Positions 34,874-43,190 of a stretch of 44,953 bases of DNA are shown here, in pieces (within the stretch, counting starts at the first letter, position 1; each line of letters starts with the position of its first letter). A model generated the notes under the pieces. The model was given only the letters and a program-made list of their open reading frames with translations, ran no database searches and had not been told where the DNA came from. Both the position numbers and the translations under genes were made by a program. Location of the stretch: NCBI RefSeq assembly GCF_000156655.1, contig NZ_DS996844.1:48360-93312 (forward strand), written 5' to 3'. Source of the stretch: Holdemanella biformis DSM 3989. GTDB taxonomy: Bacteria > Bacillota_I > Bacilli_A > Erysipelotrichales > Erysipelotrichaceae.

Positions 34874-35779
34874 TTATTTTGCCAACTCCAACATTCTATC
34901 TAATGACTTTTCAGCCATAACCTTCACTTCTTCATCTACAAACACTTCATTTGTCTCATTCAACAAACAATCATAAACCTTTTCCAAAGATACCTTCTTC
35001 ATATTCATACAAATTAATTTATCTGTTAAAGGATAGAAAGTTTTATCTGGTGATTTCAACTGCATTTCATGAAGCACACCAAGTTCAGTACCAATCACAA
35101 ATTCTTTGTTTGGATTGTCCACTGTATATTGAATCAATTCTGAAGTGCTACCTGCAAAATCAGTTGCCTCAACGACTTCATTAACACACTCAGGATGCAC
35201 AATAATTGGAACATTAGGATGTTCTTTACGTGCTTTTTCAACATCTTTTAATGTCACACGCTTATGTGTAATACAATATCCATCGTTTAAGATAATATTC
35301 TTTTCAGGTACTTGTTTCTTTACATACGCCCCTAAGTTTCCGTCTGGAATAAAGAAAATATTTTTATTTGGAAGTGAACGAACAATCTTCACTGCATTTG
35401 AACTCGTTACACAAATATCAGCCATTGTTTTTAATTCAGCTGTTGAGTTGATATAACATACAACCGCTAAATCTTCATATTCTTCTTTCATCTTTTTAAT
35501 GACAGCCTTACTTGCCATATGTGCCATTGGACAATCTGCATTTAAATCTGGCATCAATACTTTCTTTTCTGGATTTAACATTTTAGCACTTTCACCCATA
35601 AACTTAACACCCGCAAATACAATAATATCTGCATCTGTATTCTTAGCCTTTTTTGCCAAGGCATATGAGTCACCGACAAAATCAGCTACATCTTGTACAG
35701 CTCCATCTACATAATAATGCGCTAAGATAATCGCATTTTTTTCCTTTTTTAATCTCAATACATCTTCCTTTAAAGACAT
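34874..35779 (-). CDS. nadA: Quinolinate synthase
   Basis: 301 residues. [4Fe-4S] enzyme condensing iminoaspartate and dihydroxyacetone phosphate. The three cluster cysteines are Cys83 (LNADCPMAHM), Cys169 (NDGYCITHKR) and Cys257 (LICMNMKKV), with spacing matching structurally known NadA; HYYVDGAVQDVADFVGDS and GSTSELI are also conserved. ATG follows GGGAGG. First gene of the operon; promoter overlaps the NiaR-type palindrome. Confidence 0.96.
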   Translation of the reverse strand: MSLKEDVLRLKKEKNAIILAHYYVDGAVQDVADFVGDSYALAKKAKNTDADIIVFAGVKFMGESAKMLNPEKKVLMPDLNADCPMAHMASKAVIKKMKEEYEDLAVVCYINSTAELKTMADICVTSSNAVKIVRSLPNKNIFFIPDGNLGAYVKKQVPEKNIILNDGYCITHKRVTLKDVEKARKEHPNVPIIVHPECVNEVVEATDFAGSTSELIQYTVDNPNKEFVIGTELGVLHEMQLKSPDKTFYPLTDKLICMNMKKVSLEKVYDCLLNETNEVFVDEEVKVMAEKSLDRMLELAK

Positions 35780-35816
35780 GAAATTTTTCCTCCCTTAAAA
35801 AATTTTACCGTTTTGA

Positions 35817-35858
35817 ATTATACACCCAGACTTTACATCTGACAAGACAGTTGTAAAG
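35817..35858 (-). promoter_or_regulatory. nadA promoter overlapped by NiaR-type operator
   Basis: Minus strand TTGTCA (35845-35840), 17-base spacer, TATAAT (35822-35817). A 28-base imperfect palindrome (35831-35858) with arms CTTTACA and TGTAAAG and inner CTG/CAG covers the -35 box. NiaR is encoded in the same operon, so autoregulation by niacin is likely. Confidence 0.8.
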
Positions 35859-35894
35859 TCAATATTATATAAGTTATATATCACAATAAAATAA

Positions 35895-35929
35895 GCACGA
35901 AAAAAGCGATGAATCAAAATCATCGCTTT
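35895..35929 (-). terminator. Terminator of the ferritin operon
   Basis: AAAGCGATGA (35903-35912) and TCATCGCTTT (35920-35929), 7-base loop, then TTTTTTCG on the minus strand. Confidence 0.87.
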
Positions 35930-35939
35930 AGTTTTTTGC

Positions 35940-36449
35940 CTATAAAATGCTTGGTGCAATATAAGTACGAGTTTTGTACTCTGCATCTAAATCATACAAA
36001 CCCTTGGCATCGTGTCCAAACAATTCAAATCGAGAAATTAAATCTGAAGCATTTTTTTCTTCTTCTCCTTGTTCTTTGACAAACCAATCCAAGAACTGCA
36101 TAGTTCTAAAATCTTTTTCTTCATAAGCTGCTGCGTAACAAGTATGAATCAATTCAGTTACGTATTGTTCATGTTTTAAGCCTGCCTTTAACGGATCACT
36201 TAGTTCATTTAAAGGAATATTTGGCTTATTAATAGCTTCCAAAACAACACTATAATCATTGTCTTGAAGATATTGCATCATCAATTGAGCATGTGCAATC
36301 TCTTCTTGTACTTGTACATGATACCAATTTGCGAAACCCTCTAAACTTTTATCATGATAATAATTTTCGAAATCCAAATACAAATAAGCAGAATATAATT
36401 CTTTATTAACTTGATTATTCAACAAGTCCGCTACTTTCTTACTCAACAT
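35940..36449 (-). CDS. Ferritin (non-haem iron storage)
   Basis: 169 residues. Four-helix ferritin with ferroxidase residues Glu17 region NKELYSAYLYL, QEEIAHAQLMM (Glu and His), and EQGEEEKNASDL. It stores iron as ferric mineral and limits Fenton chemistry. ATG 36449 follows AAGGA; an open frame to 36527 would overlap the flavodoxin end and is cysteine-rich, unlike ferritins. Transcribed with the flavodoxin and the unknown 82-aa gene. Confidence 0.94.
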   Translation of the reverse strand: MLSKKVADLLNNQVNKELYSAYLYLDFENYYHDKSLEGFANWYHVQVQEEIAHAQLMMQYLQDNDYSVVLEAINKPNIPLNELSDPLKAGLKHEQYVTELIHTCYAAAYEEKDFRTMQFLDWFVKEQGEEEKNASDLISRFELFGHDAKGLYDLDAEYKTRTYIAPSIL

Positions 36450-36513
36450 AGCACATTCCTTCTTTCTGGCTATATCATACTCCAAACAACAAGAAAAGCA
36501 TAGTAATATGCTC

Positions 36514-36975
36514 TCACAACACTTCATTTACAGATTTTATTAAACTATTAACATCCTTATCATTTGGATGTTTTAAAGCCTCATCAAAATTCTTCAACAT
36601 TTCGGGATTCGATTCAAACTTTGCACGAATTGCCAAAGGCATCTTACCTTGGCACATCCATGTTCCTTTAACACAGTTAGATGCATCTAAATGACTTTGA
36701 ACATTTTTTAAAATCATTTCAAAATATTCTTTAGATTTACCAAAGCCAGCTGTTCCAAACAAGAAAACATTTTGATTACGTAGTGTAGAAAGATATTGCT
36801 TCATTTGATCATCACAATCTCCCTTATCACACCAGAATCCAATACACAATAAATCTACAGGTTCTAAATCTTTTGCGTCTTCTACAGATACACAATACTT
36901 TGATTCCATAAAATTCAAGCTGTTTGCCAAAGATTGTGTGTTCCCTGTTTTTGAACTATATACAATTCCTATCAT
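36514..36975 (-). CDS. Flavodoxin family protein
   Basis: 153 residues. FMN phosphate loop SSKTGNTQSLAN at the N-terminus, later LLCIGFWCDKG and FLFGTAGFG loops that would flank the flavin ring. A C-terminal helical part with CQGKMPLAIR distinguishes it from electron-transfer flavodoxin FldA. It may reduce a partner enzyme; the partner is not evident. It lies 14 bases after the 82-aa gene and before ferritin, hinting at iron-saving or oxygen-stress electron transfer. Confidence 0.88.
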   Translation of the reverse strand: MIGIVYSSKTGNTQSLANSLNFMESKYCVSVEDAKDLEPVDLLCIGFWCDKGDCDDQMKQYLSTLRNQNVFLFGTAGFGKSKEYFEMILKNVQSHLDASNCVKGTWMCQGKMPLAIRAKFESNPEMLKNFDEALKHPNDKDVNSLIKSVNEVL

Positions 36976-36989
36976 AAAATATATCCTTT

Positions 36990-37238
36990 CTACAAATATC
37001 GATTACGCCATGTATAATACTCTTCATCTTTTTCCATATCAATACCATGGTCATTTTCATAAACTTCAAACGTATTCTTTTGAAATAGTGAAATAAAATC
37101 ATTTCTTGAAAGCTTTGAATGCCATTGACTATGCCATATGTATACTTTATCTTTTTCCATTTTAATCAACGCACGATTCTCTAAACATACAAGTGCATGA
37201 CTCTCTTTTAATTTTTCAATTGCCTCTATTATTTCCAT
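36990..37238 (-). CDS. Unknown 82-residue protein in iron/oxygen-stress cluster
   Basis: Not recognised. 82 residues, charged, with two helices near the ends and a central stretch rich in Trp and His (VYIWHSQWHSKLSRNDF). No signal peptide, membrane segment or cysteine cluster beyond one Cys. No ribosome site precedes the ATG; instead an extended -10 (TGC-TAAAAT) ends 6 bases before it, so it appears leaderless. It heads a unit with flavodoxin and ferritin, directly after the rubrerythrin terminator. Confidence 0.7.
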   Translation of the reverse strand: MEIIEAIEKLKESHALVCLENRALIKMEKDKVYIWHSQWHSKLSRNDFISLFQKNTFEVYENDHGIDMEKDEEYYTWRNRYL

Positions 37239-37244
37239 GAAATT

Positions 37245-37253
37245 ATTTTAGCA
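37245..37253 (-). promoter_or_regulatory. Leaderless extended -10 promoter for the 82-aa gene
   Basis: Minus strand TGC-TAAAAT, then 6 bases to the ATG. The -35 region would be the T-run of the rubrerythrin terminator. Confidence 0.55.
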
Positions 37254-37267
37254 CAACTTTCTAGGAT

Positions 37268-37290
37268 AAGAAAAGGTAGCCGAAGCTACC
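37268..37290 (-). terminator. Rubrerythrin terminator
   Basis: Minus strand GGTAGC and GCTACC with a TTCG tetraloop, then TTTTCTT. Confidence 0.85.
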
Positions 37291-37301
37291 ATGAGATATT
37301 A

Positions 37302-37844
37302 TTATTCGTAATGATCTTTTAATTCTTGGAAATAAGCTTGTGGATGATTGCATACTGGACATACCAATGGAGCTGTTTCACCATAATGAATGTGTCCACA
37401 GTTTAGACAAATCCATACTGTAGAAGTATCTTTTTTAAACATTGCATCTTCTTCTACATCTTTCAACATAGCTTTATAACGAGCTTCATGATGTTTTTCA
37501 ATAGCACCTACACCTTCAAATAATGCAGCAATATCATCAAATCCTTCTTCACGAGCTTCTTTAGCCATTGTTGCGTACATATCTGTCCACTCATAGTTTT
37601 CACCTGCAGCTGCATCCTTTAAGTTTTCTGTTGTTGTTGGAACTTTTCCACCACGCAAAGCCTTGAACCATAATTTAGCATGTTCTTTTTCATTATTTGA
37701 TGTTTCAGCAAAAATATTTTGAATCTTTACATATCCATCCTTCTTAGCTTGTGAAGCATAATATTGATACTTAACACATGCCTGAGATTCACCTGCAAAA
37801 GCTGTCATTAAATTTTTTTCTGTTTTAGATCCTTTTAATTCCAT
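37302..37844 (-). CDS. rbr: Rubrerythrin
   Basis: 180 residues. N-terminal diiron four-helix domain ([41 protein letters not shown]) and C-terminal rubredoxin-like iron site with two Cys pairs, CLNCG and CPVC. It reduces hydrogen peroxide in anaerobes. Strong GAGGAGG before the ATG. Own terminator; stands next to the flavodoxin/ferritin unit. Confidence 0.96.
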   Translation of the reverse strand: MELKGSKTEKNLMTAFAGESQACVKYQYYASQAKKDGYVKIQNIFAETSNNEKEHAKLWFKALRGGKVPTTTENLKDAAAGENYEWTDMYATMAKEAREEGFDDIAALFEGVGAIEKHHEARYKAMLKDVEEDAMFKKDTSTVWICLNCGHIHYGETAPLVCPVCNHPQAYFQELKDHYE

Positions 37845-37907
37845 AATAAAGACCTCCTCTTCTACCTTTATTTTAAATCAACTCAACATGTTTTTCCATT
37901 TAAATGC

Positions 37908-37941
37908 ATAAGAAAAAGACAAATCCTAAGACTTGTCTTTT
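37908..37941 (-). terminator. Terminator of the pyrophosphatase-like gene
   Basis: AAAAGACAA (37914-37922) and TTGTCTTTT (37933-37941), followed by TTCTTATG on the minus strand, directly after the stop codon. Confidence 0.8.
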
Positions 37942-38331
37942 CTAATCGTTATTCGACCATAATGGTGTGTCGTTGCCTCTACGGACTAAAATTGCCTTTT
38001 GGAATTCTGTTTGATCTAAGAATTCTAGAATACGCATTGTTTCTTCCTCTGTACAACCCACTAATAATTTAACAATACAATCTTTTTTCAGAATATCTGC
38101 CGTAATCGCAATCGCATCCACATTATTTGTTGCGATAGAACCTTTGAAAACATCAATTGGTTTTTGATCTGAGCCAAATGTATCTGAAAGAAAACCGTAG
38201 TCTACAGGATAAATCAAATTAGTGAATTTATAATGAGCACTTCCTTTTGGACGGTCAATTGTACAACTGCTTGATAATAGAAGCGTATCTAACTTTTGCC
38301 AAAAAAATGCGTTATTTTCTAATTGCTGCAT
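37942..38331 (-). CDS. Degenerate inorganic pyrophosphatase-like protein
   Basis: 129 residues. The middle resembles family I inorganic pyrophosphatase: IDRPKGS, then YKFTNLIYPVDYGFL and SDQKPIDVF. Of the D-x-D-x-x-D metal cluster (D65, D67, D70 in E. coli) the first and last are kept but the middle is Lys, and the later D97-x4-D102-K104 segment is replaced by a short KKDCIVKLLVG. Length is well below the usual 165-175. Catalysis is therefore doubtful; it may be a binding or regulatory homologue, or act on another substrate. AGGAGG precedes the ATG. Confidence 0.7.
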   Translation of the reverse strand: MQQLENNAFFWQKLDTLLLSSSCTIDRPKGSAHYKFTNLIYPVDYGFLSDTFGSDQKPIDVFKGSIATNNVDAIAITADILKKDCIVKLLVGCTEEETMRILEFLDQTEFQKAILVRRGNDTPLWSNND

Positions 38332-38364
38332 AATAACCTCCTGTCTTGTAATAGTCTATAAATT

Positions 38365-38392
38365 ATTATAGCATTTACAAAATTATTTACAA
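38365..38392 (-). promoter_or_regulatory. Promoter of the pyrophosphatase-like gene
   Basis: Minus strand TTGTAA (38392-38387), 16-base spacer, TATAAT (38370-38365). The -35 belongs to a direct repeat TTGTAAAT present twice, 12 bases apart (38385-38392 and 38373-38380), which could be a regulator site. Confidence 0.55.
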
Positions 38393-38408
38393 TACAAGAA
38401 AAGTTTTT

Positions 38409-39392
38409 TCAATATTCTTGGAAGAATGATTTGATTGTTTCATGGTTTTTAGTACAATTTAGCGCAAGCATCAACAAAATCCTAGCTTTCTGTGCTGAAA
38501 ACTTATAAGCAGGAATGGTTACTTTCTTTGAATCAAACACATCTGAATCAAAAACAGCACCTTCTAATACACGGCTTGCACGAACAATTGTACAATTTCC
38601 TGCATAGGTTTCTAAAACATCTTTTATCTTTGTAGAATAATTTCCTGAACCTGTACCTGCTAAAACTAAACCATCATACTTATTTAACATGTATTCTAAT
38701 AATTCTGGATCCGAGTCTGTATGTACATAAAAAATTTCTACTTTAGGCAAATCTTCAAATTCCATTTTTGAAAAAATCGTTTGAAATGTATGCTTTTTAA
38801 ATGGTGAATTTAATAGGTATACATGATCATCACGCATATATCCTAGCGAACCAAATTCCCCCATTTTAAATGCATCTGTTTTATAACTATTTGTCTTTTG
38901 TAAGTCTCTTCCTGAATAGATCGTATCTGAAATAACAGCTAAAACACCAGCTTGCCAAGCTTCCATATGACATGCCAAAGCTACTGCTTGATATAAATTC
39001 ATTGGACCATCTGCACTTGTTGCAGTTGCTGGACGCATTGAACCAGTTAAGACAACTGGTTTATGACATGCTAAAGTAAGATTTAAAAAGAAGGCCGTTT
39101 CTTCTAGAGTATCCGTTCCATGTGTAATGACAATTCCATCTACATAACGATTTTTTTCTAATTCATGACAAATTTTTCTTAATTCAACCCATTTGTCCAT
39201 CCCCATATCATTCGAGTCAACATTATATAATTGAATCGTGTTTAAATTTGCCAAATCACGAATTTGTGGAATACTTTGTACGATTTCTTCCACATCAAAA
39301 GTGCCTGCTTGATAATTTGCACTTTTACCAACACTGCCACGTCCAGCAATTGTTCCACCTGTCGCAATAATCGTAATATTTTTCTTATTCAT
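38409..39392 (-). CDS. ansA: L-asparaginase
   Basis: 327 residues. Catalytic Thr in ATGGTIAG near the N-terminus and the second Thr-Asp in ITHGTDTLEETA; GSMRPATATSADG supplies the remaining active-site residues. It turns asparagine into aspartate and ammonia. No signal peptide is present, so it is cytosolic. The ATG lies 8 bases inside the end of the thioredoxin-like lipoprotein gene. Aspartate from this step could feed NadB. Confidence 0.93.
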   Translation of the reverse strand: MNKKNITIIATGGTIAGRGSVGKSANYQAGTFDVEEIVQSIPQIRDLANLNTIQLYNVDSNDMGMDKWVELRKICHELEKNRYVDGIVITHGTDTLEETAFFLNLTLACHKPVVLTGSMRPATATSADGPMNLYQAVALACHMEAWQAGVLAVISDTIYSGRDLQKTNSYKTDAFKMGEFGSLGYMRDDHVYLLNSPFKKHTFQTIFSKMEFEDLPKVEIFYVHTDSDPELLEYMLNKYDGLVLAGTGSGNYSTKIKDVLETYAGNCTIVRASRVLEGAVFDSDVFDSKKVTIPAYKFSAQKARILLMLALNCTKNHETIKSFFQEY

Positions 39393-39894
39393 ATGTTTCT
39401 AAAAACTCCCAAAATTCTTGTGTATCTGCCAAATCAAAATCAATAGTTGAATCCACATCCCATAAACTAATTGAATTATCACTTTCGTTATATCCAATTC
39501 CAGCATGTTTTGCCTTACCATTTTCAATCACATAAAGTGTTGGTGTATATAGAAAATATGGAGCCATATCCAAAAGAATCTTTCCATCTTTTGTAGAACT
39601 TTGTAGCTGCTTAGAATCCTGACTGATTTTACTAAAGCCATAGTCTGTTGAATCAATCTTATATAAGACTAGATTTGGATGTTCGTCTTTTGTTTTGTCG
39701 ATATATTCTTGTAAAGCCTCACAATAAGGACAATTCTCTCTTTCAATAATTAACACAAATGAATCTTTATTGTCTAATTTCTTTTGTAGTTTTGTTGCAC
39801 TAATTTCTTTAATTTCAAAAGGCGTTTTAGATCCACACCCAACAAGTCCTATACAAAGCACAAATGTACATAGTAATGTTATTATCTTTTTCAT
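39385..39894 (-). CDS. Thioredoxin-like lipoprotein
   Basis: 169 residues. Lipoprotein signal with lipobox LVGC (Cys20), then a thioredoxin-like domain with redox pair CPYC in IIERENCPYCEALQEYI and a cis-Pro in LYTPTLYVIENG. It is predicted to face outward on the membrane and assist disulfide or thiol chemistry of exported proteins. Similar proteins are called bacteriocin-transport accessory proteins, but no bacteriocin genes are seen here. Starts 8 bases after glycerate kinase ends and overlaps asparaginase. Confidence 0.83.
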   Translation of the reverse strand: MKKIITLLCTFVLCIGLVGCGSKTPFEIKEISATKLQKKLDNKDSFVLIIERENCPYCEALQEYIDKTKDEHPNLVLYKIDSTDYGFSKISQDSKQLQSSTKDGKILLDMAPYFLYTPTLYVIENGKAKHAGIGYNESDNSISLWDVDSTIDFDLADTQEFWEFLETYE

Positions 39895-39902
39895 CTAAAA
39901 AC

Positions 39903-41036
39903 CTACTTTCTAATACCATCCATAAATTTAGTTAAACTAAAGGCCAATGCCTCTAATTTCTCACTTCCCGTTTGTAGAGCCATTTGAAAGGACATGGCAC
40001 GATCAGCACTCGAAAAAATTCCAATCATACCTTCATCATATAGGGATTGATAGCCTAAGCCTAAAGCTCCACTTAAACAAACACATGGAACACTATAAGA
40101 TCTTGCCAAATGTGCAATACCTAACGGTAGCTTTCCATATAATGTCTGCGCATCGGTTTGTCCTTCTCCGGTAATGACTAAATCCGCATTTTGAAGATGT
40201 TCTTTTAAGCCTGAATATTCAACAACTAAATCGATACCTGAAACTCTTTTTGCCTGCATAACCCCTAATAATACACTGCCTATACCTCCGGCTGCGCCTG
40301 AGCCTTCAAATTCATTCACATTTACGTGAAATGTTTGTTTCAATTTCATACAATAGTGAGCCATACCTCTTTCAACTTCAGACATCTGATTTAAATAGAT
40401 ACCTTTTTGTTTACCAAAAACATAAGTAGCTCCATTTTTACCTAACAAATGATTCTTCACATCACAAGCACAAATAATTTCTACATCTTTTGGAAGTCTT
40501 GCATAACGCTTATCAACAAAGGCAATTTGGCTAAGAGCATATACACTAGGTACAAGTAATTCTCTTTTTGAATTATAAAAGCGAACTCCGAATTCACTTA
40601 AAACTCCCATGCCACCATCGTTTGTTGCACTACCACCTAAACCAATAATAATTTTTTTACATCCTCTAGATAGTGCATCCTTCATCATGATACCCACACC
40701 CTTACTTGATGCGATCATCGGATTTCTTTTCTCTTTTGGTGTCATATTCAATCCTATGCAACTAGCTACGTCCATCACAGCCAAATTTCCGTCTTGAGAA
40801 ATACAATATTTCGTAAATACATTTTTACCATAGGCATCCGTAGTTAATACATCAATCATCTTTCCTTTAATAATATCGCAAAATACCATGGCGGTACCTT
40901 CTCCACCATCAGCCATAGGAAAGGTTAAAACTTCATGTGCATCATTTGCCTTTAATATTCCTTTTTTTATACTTTCTTCAACTTCTTTTGAGGACATACA
41001 TCCCTTAAAAGAGTCACTCGCAACAATTATTTTCAT
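39903..41036 (-). CDS. glxK: Glycerate kinase (GlxK/GarK type)
   Basis: 377 residues. MKIIVASDSFKGCMSSKEV is the family start; FPMADGGEGTA, IIGLGGSATNDGGMGVLSE, GSGAAGGIG and the C-terminal TGEGQTDAQTLYGKLP complete it. It phosphorylates glycerate to 2-phosphoglycerate. No ribosome site; an extended -10 (TGG-TAAAAT) ends 6 bases before the ATG, so the transcript is probably leaderless. First gene of a unit with the lipoprotein and asparaginase. Confidence 0.94.
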   Translation of the reverse strand: MKIIVASDSFKGCMSSKEVEESIKKGILKANDAHEVLTFPMADGGEGTAMVFCDIIKGKMIDVLTTDAYGKNVFTKYCISQDGNLAVMDVASCIGLNMTPKEKRNPMIASSKGVGIMMKDALSRGCKKIIIGLGGSATNDGGMGVLSEFGVRFYNSKRELLVPSVYALSQIAFVDKRYARLPKDVEIICACDVKNHLLGKNGATYVFGKQKGIYLNQMSEVERGMAHYCMKLKQTFHVNVNEFEGSGAAGGIGSVLLGVMQAKRVSGIDLVVEYSGLKEHLQNADLVITGEGQTDAQTLYGKLPLGIAHLARSYSVPCVCLSGALGLGYQSLYDEGMIGIFSSADRAMSFQMALQTGSEKLEALAFSLTKFMDGIRK

Positions 41037-41042
41037 GCGTTC

Positions 41043-41051
41043 ATTTTACCA
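41043..41051 (-). promoter_or_regulatory. Leaderless extended -10 promoter for glycerate kinase
   Basis: Minus strand TGG-TAAAAT, then GAACGC and the ATG at 41036, the same spacing as for the 82-aa gene. Confidence 0.55.
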
Positions 41052-41130
41052 TATGCCAAGAAAAATAAATACTTTTTTAAAATTTAGGTTTTAGAAGTTA
41101 AAATATCCTTGGTGAATACTTTATTGTTGC

Positions 41131-41159
41131 TTGAAAACGATGGATTCATATGGGATAAT
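41131..41159 (+). promoter_or_regulatory. Promoter of coaBC-coaX
   Basis: TTGAAA (41131-41136), 17-base spacer, extended TGG-GATAAT (41154-41159). Leader of about 43 bases before the ATG. Confidence 0.7.
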
Positions 41160-41209
41160 GTCTTAGTGAAAAATCGATACGTGATTTTATTCACAAAGGA
41201 GAATCAATC

Positions 41210-42403
41210 ATGAAAAAACATGTTGTTATAGGAGTGTCTGGTGGTATTGCAGCCTACAAAGCTTGTGATCTTGTCAGCAAATTATCCAAAAAAGATTATG
41301 AAATCAAAGTGGTCATGACAAAACATGCACAAGAATTTGTCAAACCAATCAACTTTGAATCATTAAGTAAACATAAATGTGAAGTTTCTTTGTTTGATGA
41401 AACCAATGAAGATCCAATTGCCCACATTACTTTAGCTAAATGGGCTGATATCATGGTATTAGTTCCTGCGACGGCTAATATTATTGCCAAAGTCGTTCAT
41501 GGAATTGCCGATGATATTGTTTCAACAACTTTTCTAGCTTGTCATACAAAAAAATTAATTTGCCCAGCAATGAATGTTCATATGTATGAAAATGAGGTCA
41601 CACAAAGAAATATCAAACTAGCCAAAGAACTTGGATATAAGTTTGTAGAACCTGTTGTAGGTCATTTGGCATGTAATGATACTGGAAAAGGTAAGCTTGC
41701 TGATGTACAAGATATTGTGGCTGTCATTGATCATGAATTTGAAATGGAACAAACATTAAAAGGAAAGAATGTTTTAGTTTCTGCAGGTCCAACACAAGAA
41801 GCTTTAGATCCTGTTCGTTTTTTAAGCAATCATTCAAGTGGTAAACAAGGATATGCGATCGCAAAAGCTGCCAAAGCACTAGGTGCTAATGTAACATTAG
41901 TTGCAGGTCCTACGGCTTTAGAAGATCTTAAGGATATAAATATGGTACACGTGACAAGTGCTCAAGATATGTTTGATGCGATTACATCAAGACTCGATAA
42001 TCAAAACTACATTATTATGGCTGCTGCTGTTGCGGATTACAGGCCCGAAATGGTTGCGGATCAAAAAATCAAAAAGTCAGATGAAGAGGTTACTTTTCAT
42101 TTTGTAAAAAATCCAGATATTTTAGCATATATTGGACAGCACAAAAAAGAGAATCAAGTCATTTGCGGTTTTGCGATGGAAACACAAAATTTAGAGGAAA
42201 ATGCACGTAAGAAACTAGAATCTAAAAATTGTGATATGTTGATTGCGAACAATCTATTTACTCGTGGTGCTGGTTTTCAGACAGATACAAATGTTGTAAC
42301 TTTACTTAGAAAAAATGAAACAAAACATTTACCTAAATGTTCAAAAGAAGAATTAGGATATAAAATTCTAGAAACAATGAAAGAAATTGAGATGGAGAAA
42401 TAA
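41210..42403 (+). CDS. coaBC: Bifunctional phosphopantothenoylcysteine decarboxylase/synthetase
   Basis: 397 residues. The CoaC half (1-180) has VIGVSGGIAAYKACDL, the catalytic His region FESLSKHK, PAMNVHMYENE and the flexible ACNDTGKGKLAD flap. The CoaB half (about 190-397) has SAGPTQEALDPVRFLSNHSS, AAAVADYRP and a C-terminal KKLESKNCDMLIANN. It makes 4'-phosphopantetheine in CoA synthesis. AGGAGA precedes the ATG; coaX starts 1 base after its stop. Confidence 0.97.
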   Translation: MKKHVVIGVSGGIAAYKACDLVSKLSKKDYEIKVVMTKHAQEFVKPINFESLSKHKCEVSLFDETNEDPIAHITLAKWADIMVLVPATANIIAKVVHGIADDIVSTTFLACHTKKLICPAMNVHMYENEVTQRNIKLAKELGYKFVEPVVGHLACNDTGKGKLADVQDIVAVIDHEFEMEQTLKGKNVLVSAGPTQEALDPVRFLSNHSSGKQGYAIAKAAKALGANVTLVAGPTALEDLKDINMVHVTSAQDMFDAITSRLDNQNYIIMAAAVADYRPEMVADQKIKKSDEEVTFHFVKNPDILAYIGQHKKENQVICGFAMETQNLEENARKKLESKNCDMLIANNLFTRGAGFQTDTNVVTLLRKNETKHLPKCSKEELGYKILETMKEIEMEK

Positions 42404-42404
42404 T

Positions 42405-43172
42405 ATGCTTGTAACAGTAGACATTGGAAATACAAACATAACTATCGGTATTTTTGATAAGGATGATTTAATTGGTACATATCGATTAACAACAAAAGTA
42501 AGAAGAACGAGTGATGAATATGGTTTTATGTTAAAAAACTTTTTGGATCGTTCTAATGTACATGAAAAACAAATTGATGCAGTTATTGTCTCAAGTGTTG
42601 TTCCAAAGGTGATGCACTCTTTCACAAATGGAATCAAAAAATTCGTAGGTATAGAACCCCTTATTGTAGGACCTGGAGTTAAAAGTGGAATAAGTGTTCA
42701 ACTAGAAAATCCACGAAATGTTGGTGCAGACCGTATCGCAGATTGCGCTGGTGCATTTAATGAATATGGAGGACCTATTCTAGTTGCCGATTTTGGAACA
42801 GCTACTACTTATGATTATGTAGATGAAAATGGTTGTTTTAAAGCAGGAGCCATTGGTGTTGGTATTGAAACAGGTGTCAATGCCTTATGGGGACAAACTG
42901 CACAACTTCCTGAAATTGAGATCAAACGTCCTAAAACTATCTTGGCAAGAAATACACAAACAGAAATGCAGGCTGGTGTATTTTATCAATTCTTAGGTGG
43001 AGTTGAATATACAATTGCTCAATTTAAAAAAGAAGTCGGCAAAGACATGAAGGTTATTGCGACAGGTGGTTTAGGAAGAATTGTTTGTAGCTACACAAAA
43101 TCAATAGATGTGTATGATCCAAACTTAATTTTCAAAGGCTTAAAGGTAATATATGAAAAGAACAAAGACTAA
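42405..43172 (+). CDS. coaX: Type III pantothenate kinase
   Basis: 255 residues. ASKHA-fold kinase that starts CoA synthesis: N-terminal VDIGNTNITIGIFD phosphate loop, GADRIADCAGAF, VADFGTATTYDYVD and GAIGVGIETGVNAL. ATG 42405 has GGAG upstream; an in-frame ATG at 42387 lies inside coaBC and is disfavoured. With coaBC it gives two steps of CoA synthesis in one operon. Confidence 0.97.
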   Translation: MLVTVDIGNTNITIGIFDKDDLIGTYRLTTKVRRTSDEYGFMLKNFLDRSNVHEKQIDAVIVSSVVPKVMHSFTNGIKKFVGIEPLIVGPGVKSGISVQLENPRNVGADRIADCAGAFNEYGGPILVADFGTATTYDYVDENGCFKAGAIGVGIETGVNALWGQTAQLPEIEIKRPKTILARNTQTEMQAGVFYQFLGGVEYTIAQFKKEVGKDMKVIATGGLGRIVCSYTKSIDVYDPNLIFKGLKVIYEKNKD

Positions 43173-43190
43173 TTCAATCTTTGTTCTTTT
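43156..43190. terminator. Bidirectional terminator between coaX and the antiporter gene
   Basis: A 13-bp perfect stem (AAAAGAACAAAGA with TCTTTGTTCTTTT) with both stop codons in the 9-base loop, followed by T-runs on both strands. Confidence 0.9.

Noticed and set aside
36450-36527. N-terminal extension of ferritin
   Set aside because: Cys-rich, not ferritin-like, and the inner ATG has a better ribosome site.
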